A stretch of DNA of 27,482 nt, taken from the NCBI GenBank assembly GCA_964436465.1, contig CAYTCV010000020.1:1-27482 (forward strand), given 5' to 3'. The position numbers and the translations under genes were made by a program. Numbering within the stretch: position 1 is the stretch's first letter; every line of letters starts with the position of its first letter. The stretch comes from RBG-13-66-14 sp964436465. GTDB taxonomy: Bacteria > RBG-13-66-14. The notes beneath the pieces are model-generated. The model did no database searches. It worked only from the letters and a program-made list of their open reading frames with translations, and was not told the DNA's origin. Positions 14,379 through 19,732 of the stretch are shown here, piece by piece.

Positions 14379-14738
14379 ATGGCGCGCTGGCGGTTGAAAG
14401 CCCTGGACATCCCGCTGGCCGTCGTGCTGTCGGCGGCGGCGGTCATCCCCTGGATGCTCCCCGGCGAGCCGGGCGCCACGGCGGTCGTCACCTACCCCGG
14501 CGGGGAGGTCCGCGTCGGCCTCGACGAGACGCGGACCCTGGTGCTCCGGGGGCCCGTCGGTAAAACGGTCGTCCGGGTAGAGGGCGGCCGGGCCTGGGTG
14601 GAGAGCTCGGACTGCCCCCAAAAGCTCTGCGTGAAGATGGGGGAAATCGACCGGGCGGGCGAGGCGGTCTGGTGCGTCCCCAACTGCGTCGGAGTCCGCA
14701 TCGAGGGGGGAACAGGTGTCGACGCCGTCACCCGTTAG
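14379..14738 (+). CDS. NusG domain II-containing membrane-anchored protein
   Basis: The 119-residue protein has one membrane anchor (about 10-29, DIPLAVVLSAAAVIPWML) followed by a small beta-barrel of the NusG_II type. The family's marks are visible: a strand-rich start (V-T-Y-P-G-G-E-V-R-V), a V-x-G-G-R-A-W-V-E-S-S-D-C-P motif near 68-82 with K-L-C after it, and a late W-C-V-P-N-C-V-G-V. These proteins are usually encoded next to Gx transporters and Rnf or FMN-transfer (ApbE) genes in anaerobes. Their precise role is not established. It overlaps the next gene by 23 bases, pointing to translational coupling, and sits 7 bases after the M28 gene. Confidence 0.85.
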   Translation: MARWRLKALDIPLAVVLSAAAVIPWMLPGEPGATAVVTYPGGEVRVGLDETRTLVLRGPVGKTVVRVEGGRAWVESSDCPQKLCVKMGEIDRAGEAVWCVPNCVGVRIEGGTGVDAVTR

Positions 14739-15246
14739 GCGGGTCGTGGAGAGGTACAGAGGTGTCGGCCTGCTCGCGCTGGCCCTGGCCCTCTACGTCC
14801 TGGAGGGGCTCCTGCCGCGTCCGGTCCCCTGGTTCCGCCTCGGGCTCTCGAACATCGTCGTCCTCCTGGTCCTGGTGAGGCAGGGCCCCCTGCCGGCCCT
14901 GAGGCTCAGCCTCGTGCGGACCGTCCTGGGCTCCCTCTTCCTGGGTAACCTCCTGACGCCGGTGATTCTTTTAAACCTCGCCGGCTCCGTGGCGAGCTGG
15001 GGCGCGATGAGCGCCCTCCTGCCGCTCTACCCCCGACGGGTCAGCCTCGTCGGCATCTCCCTCACCGGGGCCGCGTTCCACGCCACCGCCCAGTGGGCGA
15101 CGGCGATTGGAGTGCTGCTGCCGGGCCTCGCCTGGGGCCTCCTGCCGCTCATCCTCCTCCCCTCCCTCGCCGCCGGGGTGGTCGTCGGGCTAATCACCGC
15201 GGCCGTCCTCCCGCAGGAACCCGACCTCCGCGTCCAGCCGGGCTAG
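14716..15246 (+). CDS. Gx transporter family protein, 3' end altered at prophage edge
   Basis: The 176-residue product matches the Gx_transp family (also annotated heptaprenyl diphosphate synthase component I), a five- to six-helix membrane protein. Typical features: R-x-G-L-S-N-I-V-V-L-L near 47 following a short first helix, L-R-T-V-L-G-S-L-F-L-G near 70, and small-residue helices to the end. Function is probably transport of a small substrate linked to redox or flavin metabolism; this is inference. The start is GTG 14716, inside the previous gene. The last helix ends near V-G-L-I-T-A-A-V-L-P; the final dozen residues (Q-E-P-D-L-R-V-Q-P-G) are encoded by DNA that also carries the prophage's last gene, so the host C-terminus has probably been replaced. 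Confidence 0.8.
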   Translation: MSTPSPVRRVVERYRGVGLLALALALYVLEGLLPRPVPWFRLGLSNIVVLLVLVRQGPLPALRLSLVRTVLGSLFLGNLLTPVILLNLAGSVASWGAMSALLPLYPRRVSLVGISLTGAAFHATAQWATAIGVLLPGLAWGLLPLILLPSLAAGVVVGLITAAVLPQEPDLRVQPG

Positions 15247-15453
15247 GCGTCCGTCCTGCTCCCGATTGACCAGCCGCTGGGATTTCAGCTCGTCGTGTAC
15301 CTCGCCCCGCATCTCCCGCACCTCGTCCTTCAAATCGGTCAACTGGGCCGAGAGGCTCACCCATTGCAGGGTCCACAGGGCCGCGATGAGTCCGGGCAGG
15401 ACCAGGCGGACAATCCACGTCAGCCATTTTTTCTCACCGTTGCCGTTGGTCAT
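15190..15453 (-). CDS. Spanin-like phage membrane/coiled-coil protein
   Basis: The start is set at the ATG at 15453, sharing one base with the stop of the upstream 41-aa gene; the longer reading frame upstream is not supported. The 87-residue product has an N-terminal membrane segment (about 10-32, WLTWIVRLVLPGLIAALWTL) and a charged heptad-like helix behind it (about 33-85, L-T-D-L-K-D-E-V-R-E-M-R-G-E-V-H-D-E-L). That is the plan of an i-spanin or another late membrane protein, which links inner and outer membrane disruption at lysis. No lipoprotein partner is seen. Its end (R-E-D-G-R-G-D) is read from DNA that may belong to the host gene, so the natural C-terminus may be lost at the junction. 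Confidence 0.6.
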   Translation of the reverse strand: MTNGNGEKKWLTWIVRLVLPGLIAALWTLQWVSLSAQLTDLKDEVREMRGEVHDELKSQRLVNREQDGRLARLDAEVGFLREDGRGD

Positions 15454-15578
15454 CAGAGAAACAGACCTCCCACGGACCACCAGTCGAGGGCCCAGCCGAT
15501 GAGGAAGAGCACCACAACCACGGCGATGACGAAGATGGTCCAGAAAATCCAGCGCCACTTGCCTGCCCCGTTATCCAT
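15453..15578 (-). CDS. 41-residue phage membrane peptide in lysis block
   Basis: A short ORF: M-D-N-G-A-G-K-W-R-W at the front, one hydrophobic helix (about 11-28, IFWTIFVIAVVVVLFLIG), then W-A-L-D-W-W-S-V-G-G-L-F-L and TGA. It has a good ribosome binding site (AAGGGG, 6 bases before the ATG) and its stop overlaps the ATG of the next gene (TGATG). It starts 9 bases after the endolysin gene ends. Size and position fit a pinholin-like, antiholin-like or spanin-associated peptide; which of these cannot be told. Confidence 0.75.
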   Translation of the reverse strand: MDNGAGKWRWIFWTIFVIAVVVVLFLIGWALDWWSVGGLFL

Positions 15579-15587
15579 GTAATCCCC

Positions 15588-16112
15588 TTAATGGGTGCGA
15601 ATCGCGGTCGAGCCCGGGCGGAGGCCGTCCCACCAGTGCGGCGGCGTCTCCCGGTAGGCGTGTCGTTGCGTCCAGGGGTTCAGCTCCACGGCGATGTGCC
15701 AGTATTCGTGGAGCTTGTAGTACCCCTCGACCCAGGAGCGGTAGTAGTACCAGGGGTGGAAGAGCCCCGCGGCGACCAGCGAATCGCGGATGTCGTCCCG
15801 GCGCCACTTGGGGGCGTTCGGCCAGAAGCTCTCGGCGGTCAGCCGGGCGGAGTAATCCACCGCGCAGCCGGTCCAGTGGCCGTTGGCGTCGGTGAGGTCA
15901 ATCGCCCCGCCGATGTCGTTCTCGCAGGTCGTCCCCTTCGGGCGGTAGCCGGAGTTGGCCATGAGGTAGCCGGAGGGGTCGCCGCCGTACTCATCCACAA
16001 CGACGGACTTCCACCGGTCGAGACTTGCGATTAAAAGTTCCGTACCCCGCAGGAGAACGCCCGGGCTTCGGGGCCGGGCCAGCGTCCGGGGGATGTCGAA
16101 GAGGTCAGGCAT
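15588..16112 (-). CDS. Phage endolysin, peptidase M15 (VanY-like)
   Basis: The 174-residue protein is a zinc-dependent M15 peptidase, of the group that includes VanY/VanX carboxypeptidases and phage L-alanyl-D-glutamate endolysins. The signature is clear: N-S-G-Y-R-P near 53-58 (substrate Arg), G-H79-W-T-G-C-A-V-D86-Y (first two zinc ligands) and E136-Y-W-H139 (catalytic Glu and third zinc ligand). It would cut the stem peptide of peptidoglycan to release phage particles. There is no signal peptide, so release depends on a holin; candidates lie on both sides. Its start overlaps the end of the 98-aa gene by 8 bases. Confidence 0.88.
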   Translation of the reverse strand: MPDLFDIPRTLARPRSPGVLLRGTELLIASLDRWKSVVVDEYGGDPSGYLMANSGYRPKGTTCENDIGGAIDLTDANGHWTGCAVDYSARLTAESFWPNAPKWRRDDIRDSLVAAGLFHPWYYYRSWVEGYYKLHEYWHIAVELNPWTQRHAYRETPPHWWDGLRPGSTAIRTH

Positions 16113-16401
16113 CGTCCTCCAGTTTGAATCCGATGGCGTCCTTGGCCTCGCCGATTTCGACGGTGGCGTTGGCCTTCTCCCGGGCGGCTTTCTGAATCGA
16201 GCGCCCGACCGCCAGCGCCGCCGCCACGGTCCCCGCTGTGCCTATCGCCCATTTGAACGCCTCAACATCTATCACCCCGCAGGCATGGAGAACCAGGGAG
16301 GCGACGGCCAGGGCCGCGATGACGCAGAACCCGAAGAGCCGCTGGCCGAACTCGATGCCGCCACCGAAGTCGAAGAGCGGCCTCTTTTCGCTGTCCCCCA
16401 T
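16105..16401 (-). CDS. Holin-like phage membrane protein
   Basis: The 98-residue product has a short hydrophilic front (M-G-D-S-E-K-R-P-L-F-D-F-G-G-G), a membrane segment at about 22-42 (LFGFCVIAALAVASLVLHAC) and a second, more Ala/Gly-rich one at about 50-66 (AIGTAGTVAAALAVG), followed by a charged C-terminal helix. Two segments with charged ends directly upstream of an endolysin is the arrangement of class II holins. The ribosome binding site AGGAGG precedes the ATG. The family is not recognised beyond this, and a simple membrane protein of other function remains possible. Confidence 0.6.
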   Translation of the reverse strand: MGDSEKRPLFDFGGGIEFGQRLFGFCVIAALAVASLVLHACGVIDVEAFKWAIGTAGTVAAALAVGRSIQKAAREKANATVEIGEAKDAIGFKLEDDA

Positions 16402-16410
16402 CTCGGCCTC

Positions 16411-18480
16411 CTACGGCAGGGCCAGCGTGTAGCCGGTCAGGAGCACGCTGGCGGTGCTCGGGTTGGCCGAGGTGGTCGTGTTCGTCACGTAGATGCGGAG
16501 GTAGTTCAGCTCGGCGATTACGTCGGTCTCGGCGGCGGAGGGGAGCTGCGTCGCCGACCCGCCCACGCCGTCCGCATCCGGGGCGAGCTCGGCGTTCACC
16601 CGGACGTAGAAGCCGGTCGAGGCCGGGGCCGCGCCCCGGGCGGCGGTGTAGAGAGTGGCGTCGGTGTATCCCGACGCCCCGACACGCGCGGGGCCGGTCA
16701 GCCAGTACACGTCCAGCCGCGTCGGGTAGAACCGCTCCGGCACCGGCCACGCCTCGTTCAGGTACGTCCCGTTCGTCACCGACCCGCTCGTGAAGAACCC
16801 GTACCGCACGGGCGACCAGACGGAGGGCATGTTTCCGGCCCAGGGCATCGGCCGCGAGCCGATGTTGAGGCAGGCCGAGTCCACCAGCAGCCCCGCCACG
16901 ACCGCCGCCTGGTTCGCGGACACCGACACGGTAAGCAGCGTCGCCGCGGCGTCCACCTCGTGGGCCACCCACAGCCGCGTCCAGTCGGCGTAGTCGTCCT
17001 GGTCGAAGGAGATGCCGGTCGAGCCCACGCCATCCTCGACGGTCAGGGCGAACTCCCGCGAGGTCCCCGGCGTCAGCTCCTTCACGTACACGCTGAAGCA
17101 GACGGTCTTGCCCTTCAGGAAGTCGAGCACGTCGGAGAACGCCCCGATGCGCTGGCACGCGCCCTGGCCGATGGCCGCGGCGGAGTCGATTTCGAGGCTC
17201 CGGTCGCCGAAGTGCGCGTCGGAGTTGGGCGCGGACACGGCGGCGGCGGTGTAGTTCTCCCACTGGTCCGCCATCCCGACAACGTCCGCCCACCGCTCGA
17301 AGTCGGCGTTGAGAAGGAGGTTGACTCCAACCACGTCGTGCTCGGCGATGGACCCCTCGGGGCTCCGGGAGTACGCCTTGAGCATCGTCCCCTCGTAGGC
17401 CGAGAACTCGTCCACGTAGAAGGCCGGCGAGCCCCCCACCGAGGCGATGATGACCTCCAGCTTCGTCGCGGCGTTGGCGATGGTGTGGCGGCAGAACGCC
17501 TGCTGGAAGTTCCCGTTCAGGACCACGGAGAGGCCGGTCGTGGTCCCCACCCCGTCGTCGATGGTGACGGCCACGGTCCCCGCCGCGGACTGCTTCACCC
17601 AGCACGAGGCGGTGAACACCTTGCCCAGATAGTCGCGGAAGTTGGGGACGGCGTACTTGATGCCTCGGTTCGCCCCGCCGGTGGTGATTTTCACCGAGTA
17701 GTCGCCGACGCGGACGTTTCCCGCGCCGGATTCCCGCTCCACCGAGGTCGGGGCGCCGTAGAGCTCCCAGCCCTCCGGCGGCGCGTCGATACCCGCCGGC
17801 CAGAACTCGAACTTCCCGTACCGGATGACGTTCTGCCACGCCTCCGCCTGGAGGCAGGTGTTCTGGTTCACCATCTCCGGTTCGAGGAAGCCCGTATCGT
17901 GGACCCCCGTCGCCGGGTCGTGCTCGGTGTCGAAGGCCGTCTCGATGTTGGTCAGCGAGGTATCCACGTCCTCGGAGTTCGCGGGGGAGCGGGCGAGGTC
18001 GTCGGCGGTGAGCGCGTTCGGTGCGTCGTAGGTCAGCACCATCTCGGTGTTGTCCACCACCGCGGAGACGGTGTCGGAGCCGGTGGACCAGACGACGAGG
18101 GAGTCGATGAAGGCGGCGGAGGAGTAGTCGGCCGGTCCCGCCGCGCCGTTCACGATGTCCCCGTCGTCGAAGCGCAGGTCGTCGTCGGCGTGCATCGCCG
18201 TTTTCCACAGGCGCGTCCCGTCGCCGATGGTCACGTTGTGCTCGGCGTCGAAGAGCCCCGAGGGGGTGGTCACCCGGCACTCGCCGGCGGCGGAGCCGTT
18301 GTCAACGAAGTCCACGCCGAAGCCCTGGCGGACGGCCAGGGCGTTGTTGGTGTCGGTGTTGTTGGCGTCGAAGTACACGCCGTCGATGCGCTTGGCGGCG
18401 TTGTCCCCCTCGCCGGGGGTGAGGTTCTTCGCTTCGAGGTCGGGGTAGGTGACCAGGTCGCGCGGCTTGTCGAGGGCCAT
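16411..18480 (-). CDS. Tail fibre / receptor-binding protein with two jelly rolls
   Basis: The 689-residue protein has an N-terminal part (1-220) rich in D-N-T/G turns that probably attaches to the tail. Two copies of a carbohydrate-binding-module-like jelly roll follow (about 230-370 and 380-540). Both start with a G/A-D/K-F-E-x-W motif, then V/G-D-x-S-V/L-x-I, then L-x-G-K-x-x-x-x-S-x-x-V-K, the CBM4/9-type pattern, and then V-x-x-D-G-V-G. The C-terminal 150 residues are beta-rich. It is likely the receptor-binding fibre, binding surface glycan. It lies 10 bases before the lysis block and has GGAGGT before the ATG. Odd: a rho-independent terminator sits only 20 bases upstream of the start. 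Confidence 0.75.
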   Translation of the reverse strand: MALDKPRDLVTYPDLEAKNLTPGEGDNAAKRIDGVYFDANNTDTNNALAVRQGFGVDFVDNGSAAGECRVTTPSGLFDAEHNVTIGDGTRLWKTAMHADDDLRFDDGDIVNGAAGPADYSSAAFIDSLVVWSTGSDTVSAVVDNTEMVLTYDAPNALTADDLARSPANSEDVDTSLTNIETAFDTEHDPATGVHDTGFLEPEMVNQNTCLQAEAWQNVIRYGKFEFWPAGIDAPPEGWELYGAPTSVERESGAGNVRVGDYSVKITTGGANRGIKYAVPNFRDYLGKVFTASCWVKQSAAGTVAVTIDDGVGTTTGLSVVLNGNFQQAFCRHTIANAATKLEVIIASVGGSPAFYVDEFSAYEGTMLKAYSRSPEGSIAEHDVVGVNLLLNADFERWADVVGMADQWENYTAAAVSAPNSDAHFGDRSLEIDSAAAIGQGACQRIGAFSDVLDFLKGKTVCFSVYVKELTPGTSREFALTVEDGVGSTGISFDQDDYADWTRLWVAHEVDAAATLLTVSVSANQAAVVAGLLVDSACLNIGSRPMPWAGNMPSVWSPVRYGFFTSGSVTNGTYLNEAWPVPERFYPTRLDVYWLTGPARVGASGYTDATLYTAARGAAPASTGFYVRVNAELAPDADGVGGSATQLPSAAETDVIAELNYLRIYVTNTTTSANPSTASVLLTGYTLALP

Positions 18481-18499
18481 GGGTTACCTCCGCGGCATG

Positions 18500-18524
18500 A
18501 AAAAACCGCCCCCGAGGGCGGTTT
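18500..18524 (-). terminator. Rho-independent terminator (minus strand)
   Basis: On the minus strand: AAACCGCCC, loop TCGG, GGGCGGTTT, continuing to six T in all (18505 to 18500). Nine perfect pairs. It ends the predicted small RNA and lies just before the fibre gene. Confidence 0.9.
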
Positions 18525-18646
18525 GTTATAATCAAAGGCTCAGGTTTCCCTGAGCCTAATAGCAATGTGGGGCACTCCTGGCAGTGTGTTGGACTAGCGT
18601 CGGCCCCACTCGAGGCTTCGTCCCCCCCTGCCAGGCATTAGTTTGT
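18500..18646 (-). ncRNA. Predicted structured small RNA with pseudoknot
   Basis: On the minus strand, in order: start near 18646; CCTGGCAG (18635-18628); a stretch with a small CGA-AGCC-TCG hairpin; GTGGGGC (18609-18603); an 18-base linker; CTGCCAGG (18584-18577), complementary to the first arm; AGT; GCCCCAC (18573-18567), complementary to the second arm; a nine-pair hairpin AGGCTCAGG-GAAA-CCTGAGCCT (18557-18536); then the terminator. The arms are interleaved, so they form a pseudoknot. The GAAA tetraloop, the U-run and the promoter all lie on the minus strand, which fixes the transcribed strand. It matches no RNA family I recognise. It could be a stand-alone small RNA or an attenuating leader of the fibre gene. 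Confidence 0.7.
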
Positions 18647-18652
18647 ACTACA

Positions 18653-18681
18653 AGAGTAGCCGGTTTTTACTGACATGTCAA
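18653..18681 (-). promoter_or_regulatory. Promoter TTGACA-N17-TACTCT for the small RNA
   Basis: On the minus strand the -35 box TTGACA (18681-18676) is perfect; the -10 TACTCT (18658-18653) is weaker but at the ideal 17-base spacing. The -35 box overlaps the palindrome TGACATGTCA. Confidence 0.65.
18671..18680. promoter_or_regulatory. Palindrome TGACATGTCA between divergent genes
   Basis: A perfect 10-base palindrome that overlaps the -35 box of the small RNA, with a further TGTCA at 18690-18694 over the start codon of the + strand gene. A shared operator for both divergent units is possible. On + a weak promoter, TTGTAC (18643-18648) N17 TTTACT (18666-18671), may serve the ORF. Confidence 0.4.
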
Positions 18682-18688
18682 GCTGATT

Positions 18689-19153
18689 ATGTCATCGCTG
18701 TTTAATGCAATTGATGAACTGAGCTTGTTACCCAACCTTATTACAAGGAAGGATGCTCTTTTATTCTTTCGTAACAATGTAGCCGGGAAGGTAAAAGATA
18801 TAATGGGTAATAATATCCTAATACCCCCGGGGGGATTTCATTTTTTATTTGATAATCATAATGTTAGAAGTGGAAGATTTAAAACATTTAAAGCGCGTAG
18901 GCTTTCTTGGATTAGACCAACATTAACGAGGTCAGATAGAATTAAACTACAACTAAAAGAAAAGAGCATTCGACATATATATCTTGCATATATTGGTGTT
19001 CCAAATTATATACTAGGAGTTTCCTCCTTCACTCCCGAATATTTTTGCGTAATCGTTAACGTATATAATGATAAACGCACATTTGTCACTGCATATCCTC
19101 TTCAATGGAAACAATTTAAAGAATTTAGGGATAATTTACCCGATATTAGCTAA
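18689..19153 (+). CDS. AT-rich accessory gene, BECR-like nuclease candidate
   Basis: This 154-residue ORF runs against all surrounding phage genes and is strikingly AT-rich, with different codon use, so it was acquired separately (a moron). The second half recalls the phage-type BECR fold (barnase/EndoU/colicin E5-D/RelE nucleases, PBECR domains). R-R-L-S-W-I-R-P-T-L-T-R-S-D near 71-84 resembles the usual R-x-L-x-W-I-x-x-x-L-x-x-P-D entry. Strands I-Y-L-A-Y-I and Y-F-C-V-I-V-N-V-Y follow, and the end F-V-T-A-Y-P is the typical last strand with its conserved T. If correct it is a small RNase-like toxin or effector. No ribosome binding site precedes the ATG, so a leaderless or later start is possible. 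The family call is from memory of motifs and is tentative. Confidence 0.6.
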   Translation: MSSLFNAIDELSLLPNLITRKDALLFFRNNVAGKVKDIMGNNILIPPGGFHFLFDNHNVRSGRFKTFKARRLSWIRPTLTRSDRIKLQLKEKSIRHIYLAYIGVPNYILGVSSFTPEYFCVIVNVYNDKRTFVTAYPLQWKQFKEFRDNLPDIS

Positions 19154-19156
19154 CCC

Positions 19157-19732
19157 TCACTCCGCCTTGTTGAACCACCCGATTTTGTCGTCGGGGTCGT
19201 AGGACGCCGTCGTGGCGGTGAAGCAGCAGATTTCATCCGCCGGGTCGTACGCCTCGTCCTTGTCGGAGAAGTGCGACCGCTCGCTCTCGCAGGGCACCGA
19301 CGAGTGGAGCCTCACCGTCTCGAAGGTGATGGCCAGCGGCCCGTAGCCGATGGCCTTCCCGTCGAGCTGCTGCATTATCCCTGAGGTGGCGGCCACCCGG
19401 CAGAGGTAGTTTTCGCTCACGTCGGAGTGCGGGTAGAAGTACACCCGGCCGCCGACGTTGAGTATTTGGGCGATGTAACGCCGGCCCTCGGCGGTGAGGT
19501 AGGCGTAGTGGACGGTGAAGACGCCGCGGTAGCCGACGACGGCCTCCGAGACGGTCCGGGATGAGTCCGCCGCCGCGTTGACGATTTTCTCCGGGACCCA
19601 GTCCTCGTCGAGCCGGGTGAAGCCGGTGGCGGGGAAGGTGAGGTCGGGAAGGCCGACGGCGCCGCCGGAAAAGCTGACCTTGGGCCGCAGCTTGCCGCCG
19701 GAGTCGGTCTCGCCCCATTCGCCTGCTGCCAT
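19157..19732 (-). CDS. Phage minor tail protein, unknown
   Basis: The 191-residue product is not a family I recognise. It is beta-rich, with a strand pair around V-G-Y-R-G-V-F-T-V-H-Y-A-Y-L-T and R-V-Y-F-Y-P-H-S-D. The end carries a twice-repeated short motif, Y-D-P-A-D-E-I-C-C-F and Y-D-P-D-D-K-I-G-W-F, 17 residues apart. The start overlaps the hub gene's stop by one base, showing translational coupling. Position between hub and fibre suggests a tail-tip component or fibre adaptor. Its own stop is three bases from the stop of the convergent AT-rich gene, so the accessory insertion falls exactly behind it. Confidence 0.65.
   Translation of the reverse strand: MAAGEWGETDSGGKLRPKVSFSGGAVGLPDLTFPATGFTRLDEDWVPEKIVNAAADSSRTVSEAVVGYRGVFTVHYAYLTAEGRRYIAQILNVGGRVYFYPHSDVSENYLCRVAATSGIMQQLDGKAIGYGPLAITFETVRLHSSVPCESERSHFSDKDEAYDPADEICCFTATTASYDPDDKIGWFNKAE

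Noticed and set aside
16093..18531. 812-residue plus-strand ORF opposite the fibre and holin genes
   Set aside because: Low-complexity Gly/Val/Arg/His composition, no motifs, and it runs across three well-supported phage genes with ribosome binding sites on the other strand.
18567..18635. HDV-like self-cleaving ribozyme
   Set aside because: On + the arm order (7-bp, 8-bp, interleaved) has the right topology, but the stretch before the last arm is only pyrimidines, with no catalytic C-x-A-type linker, and the P3 stem does not form. The GAAA loop and terminator favour the other strand.
18577..18635. tRNA or tmRNA-like gene
   Set aside because: GGCAG/CTGCC could be an acceptor stem, but the span is only about 55 bases and no proper T- or D-arm is found.
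18689..19153. ToxN-type toxin of a classic type III system
   Set aside because: The protein does not look like ToxN, CptN or TenpN, and the RNA is on the other strand and not a repeat array. Only the general parallel is kept as a hypothesis.
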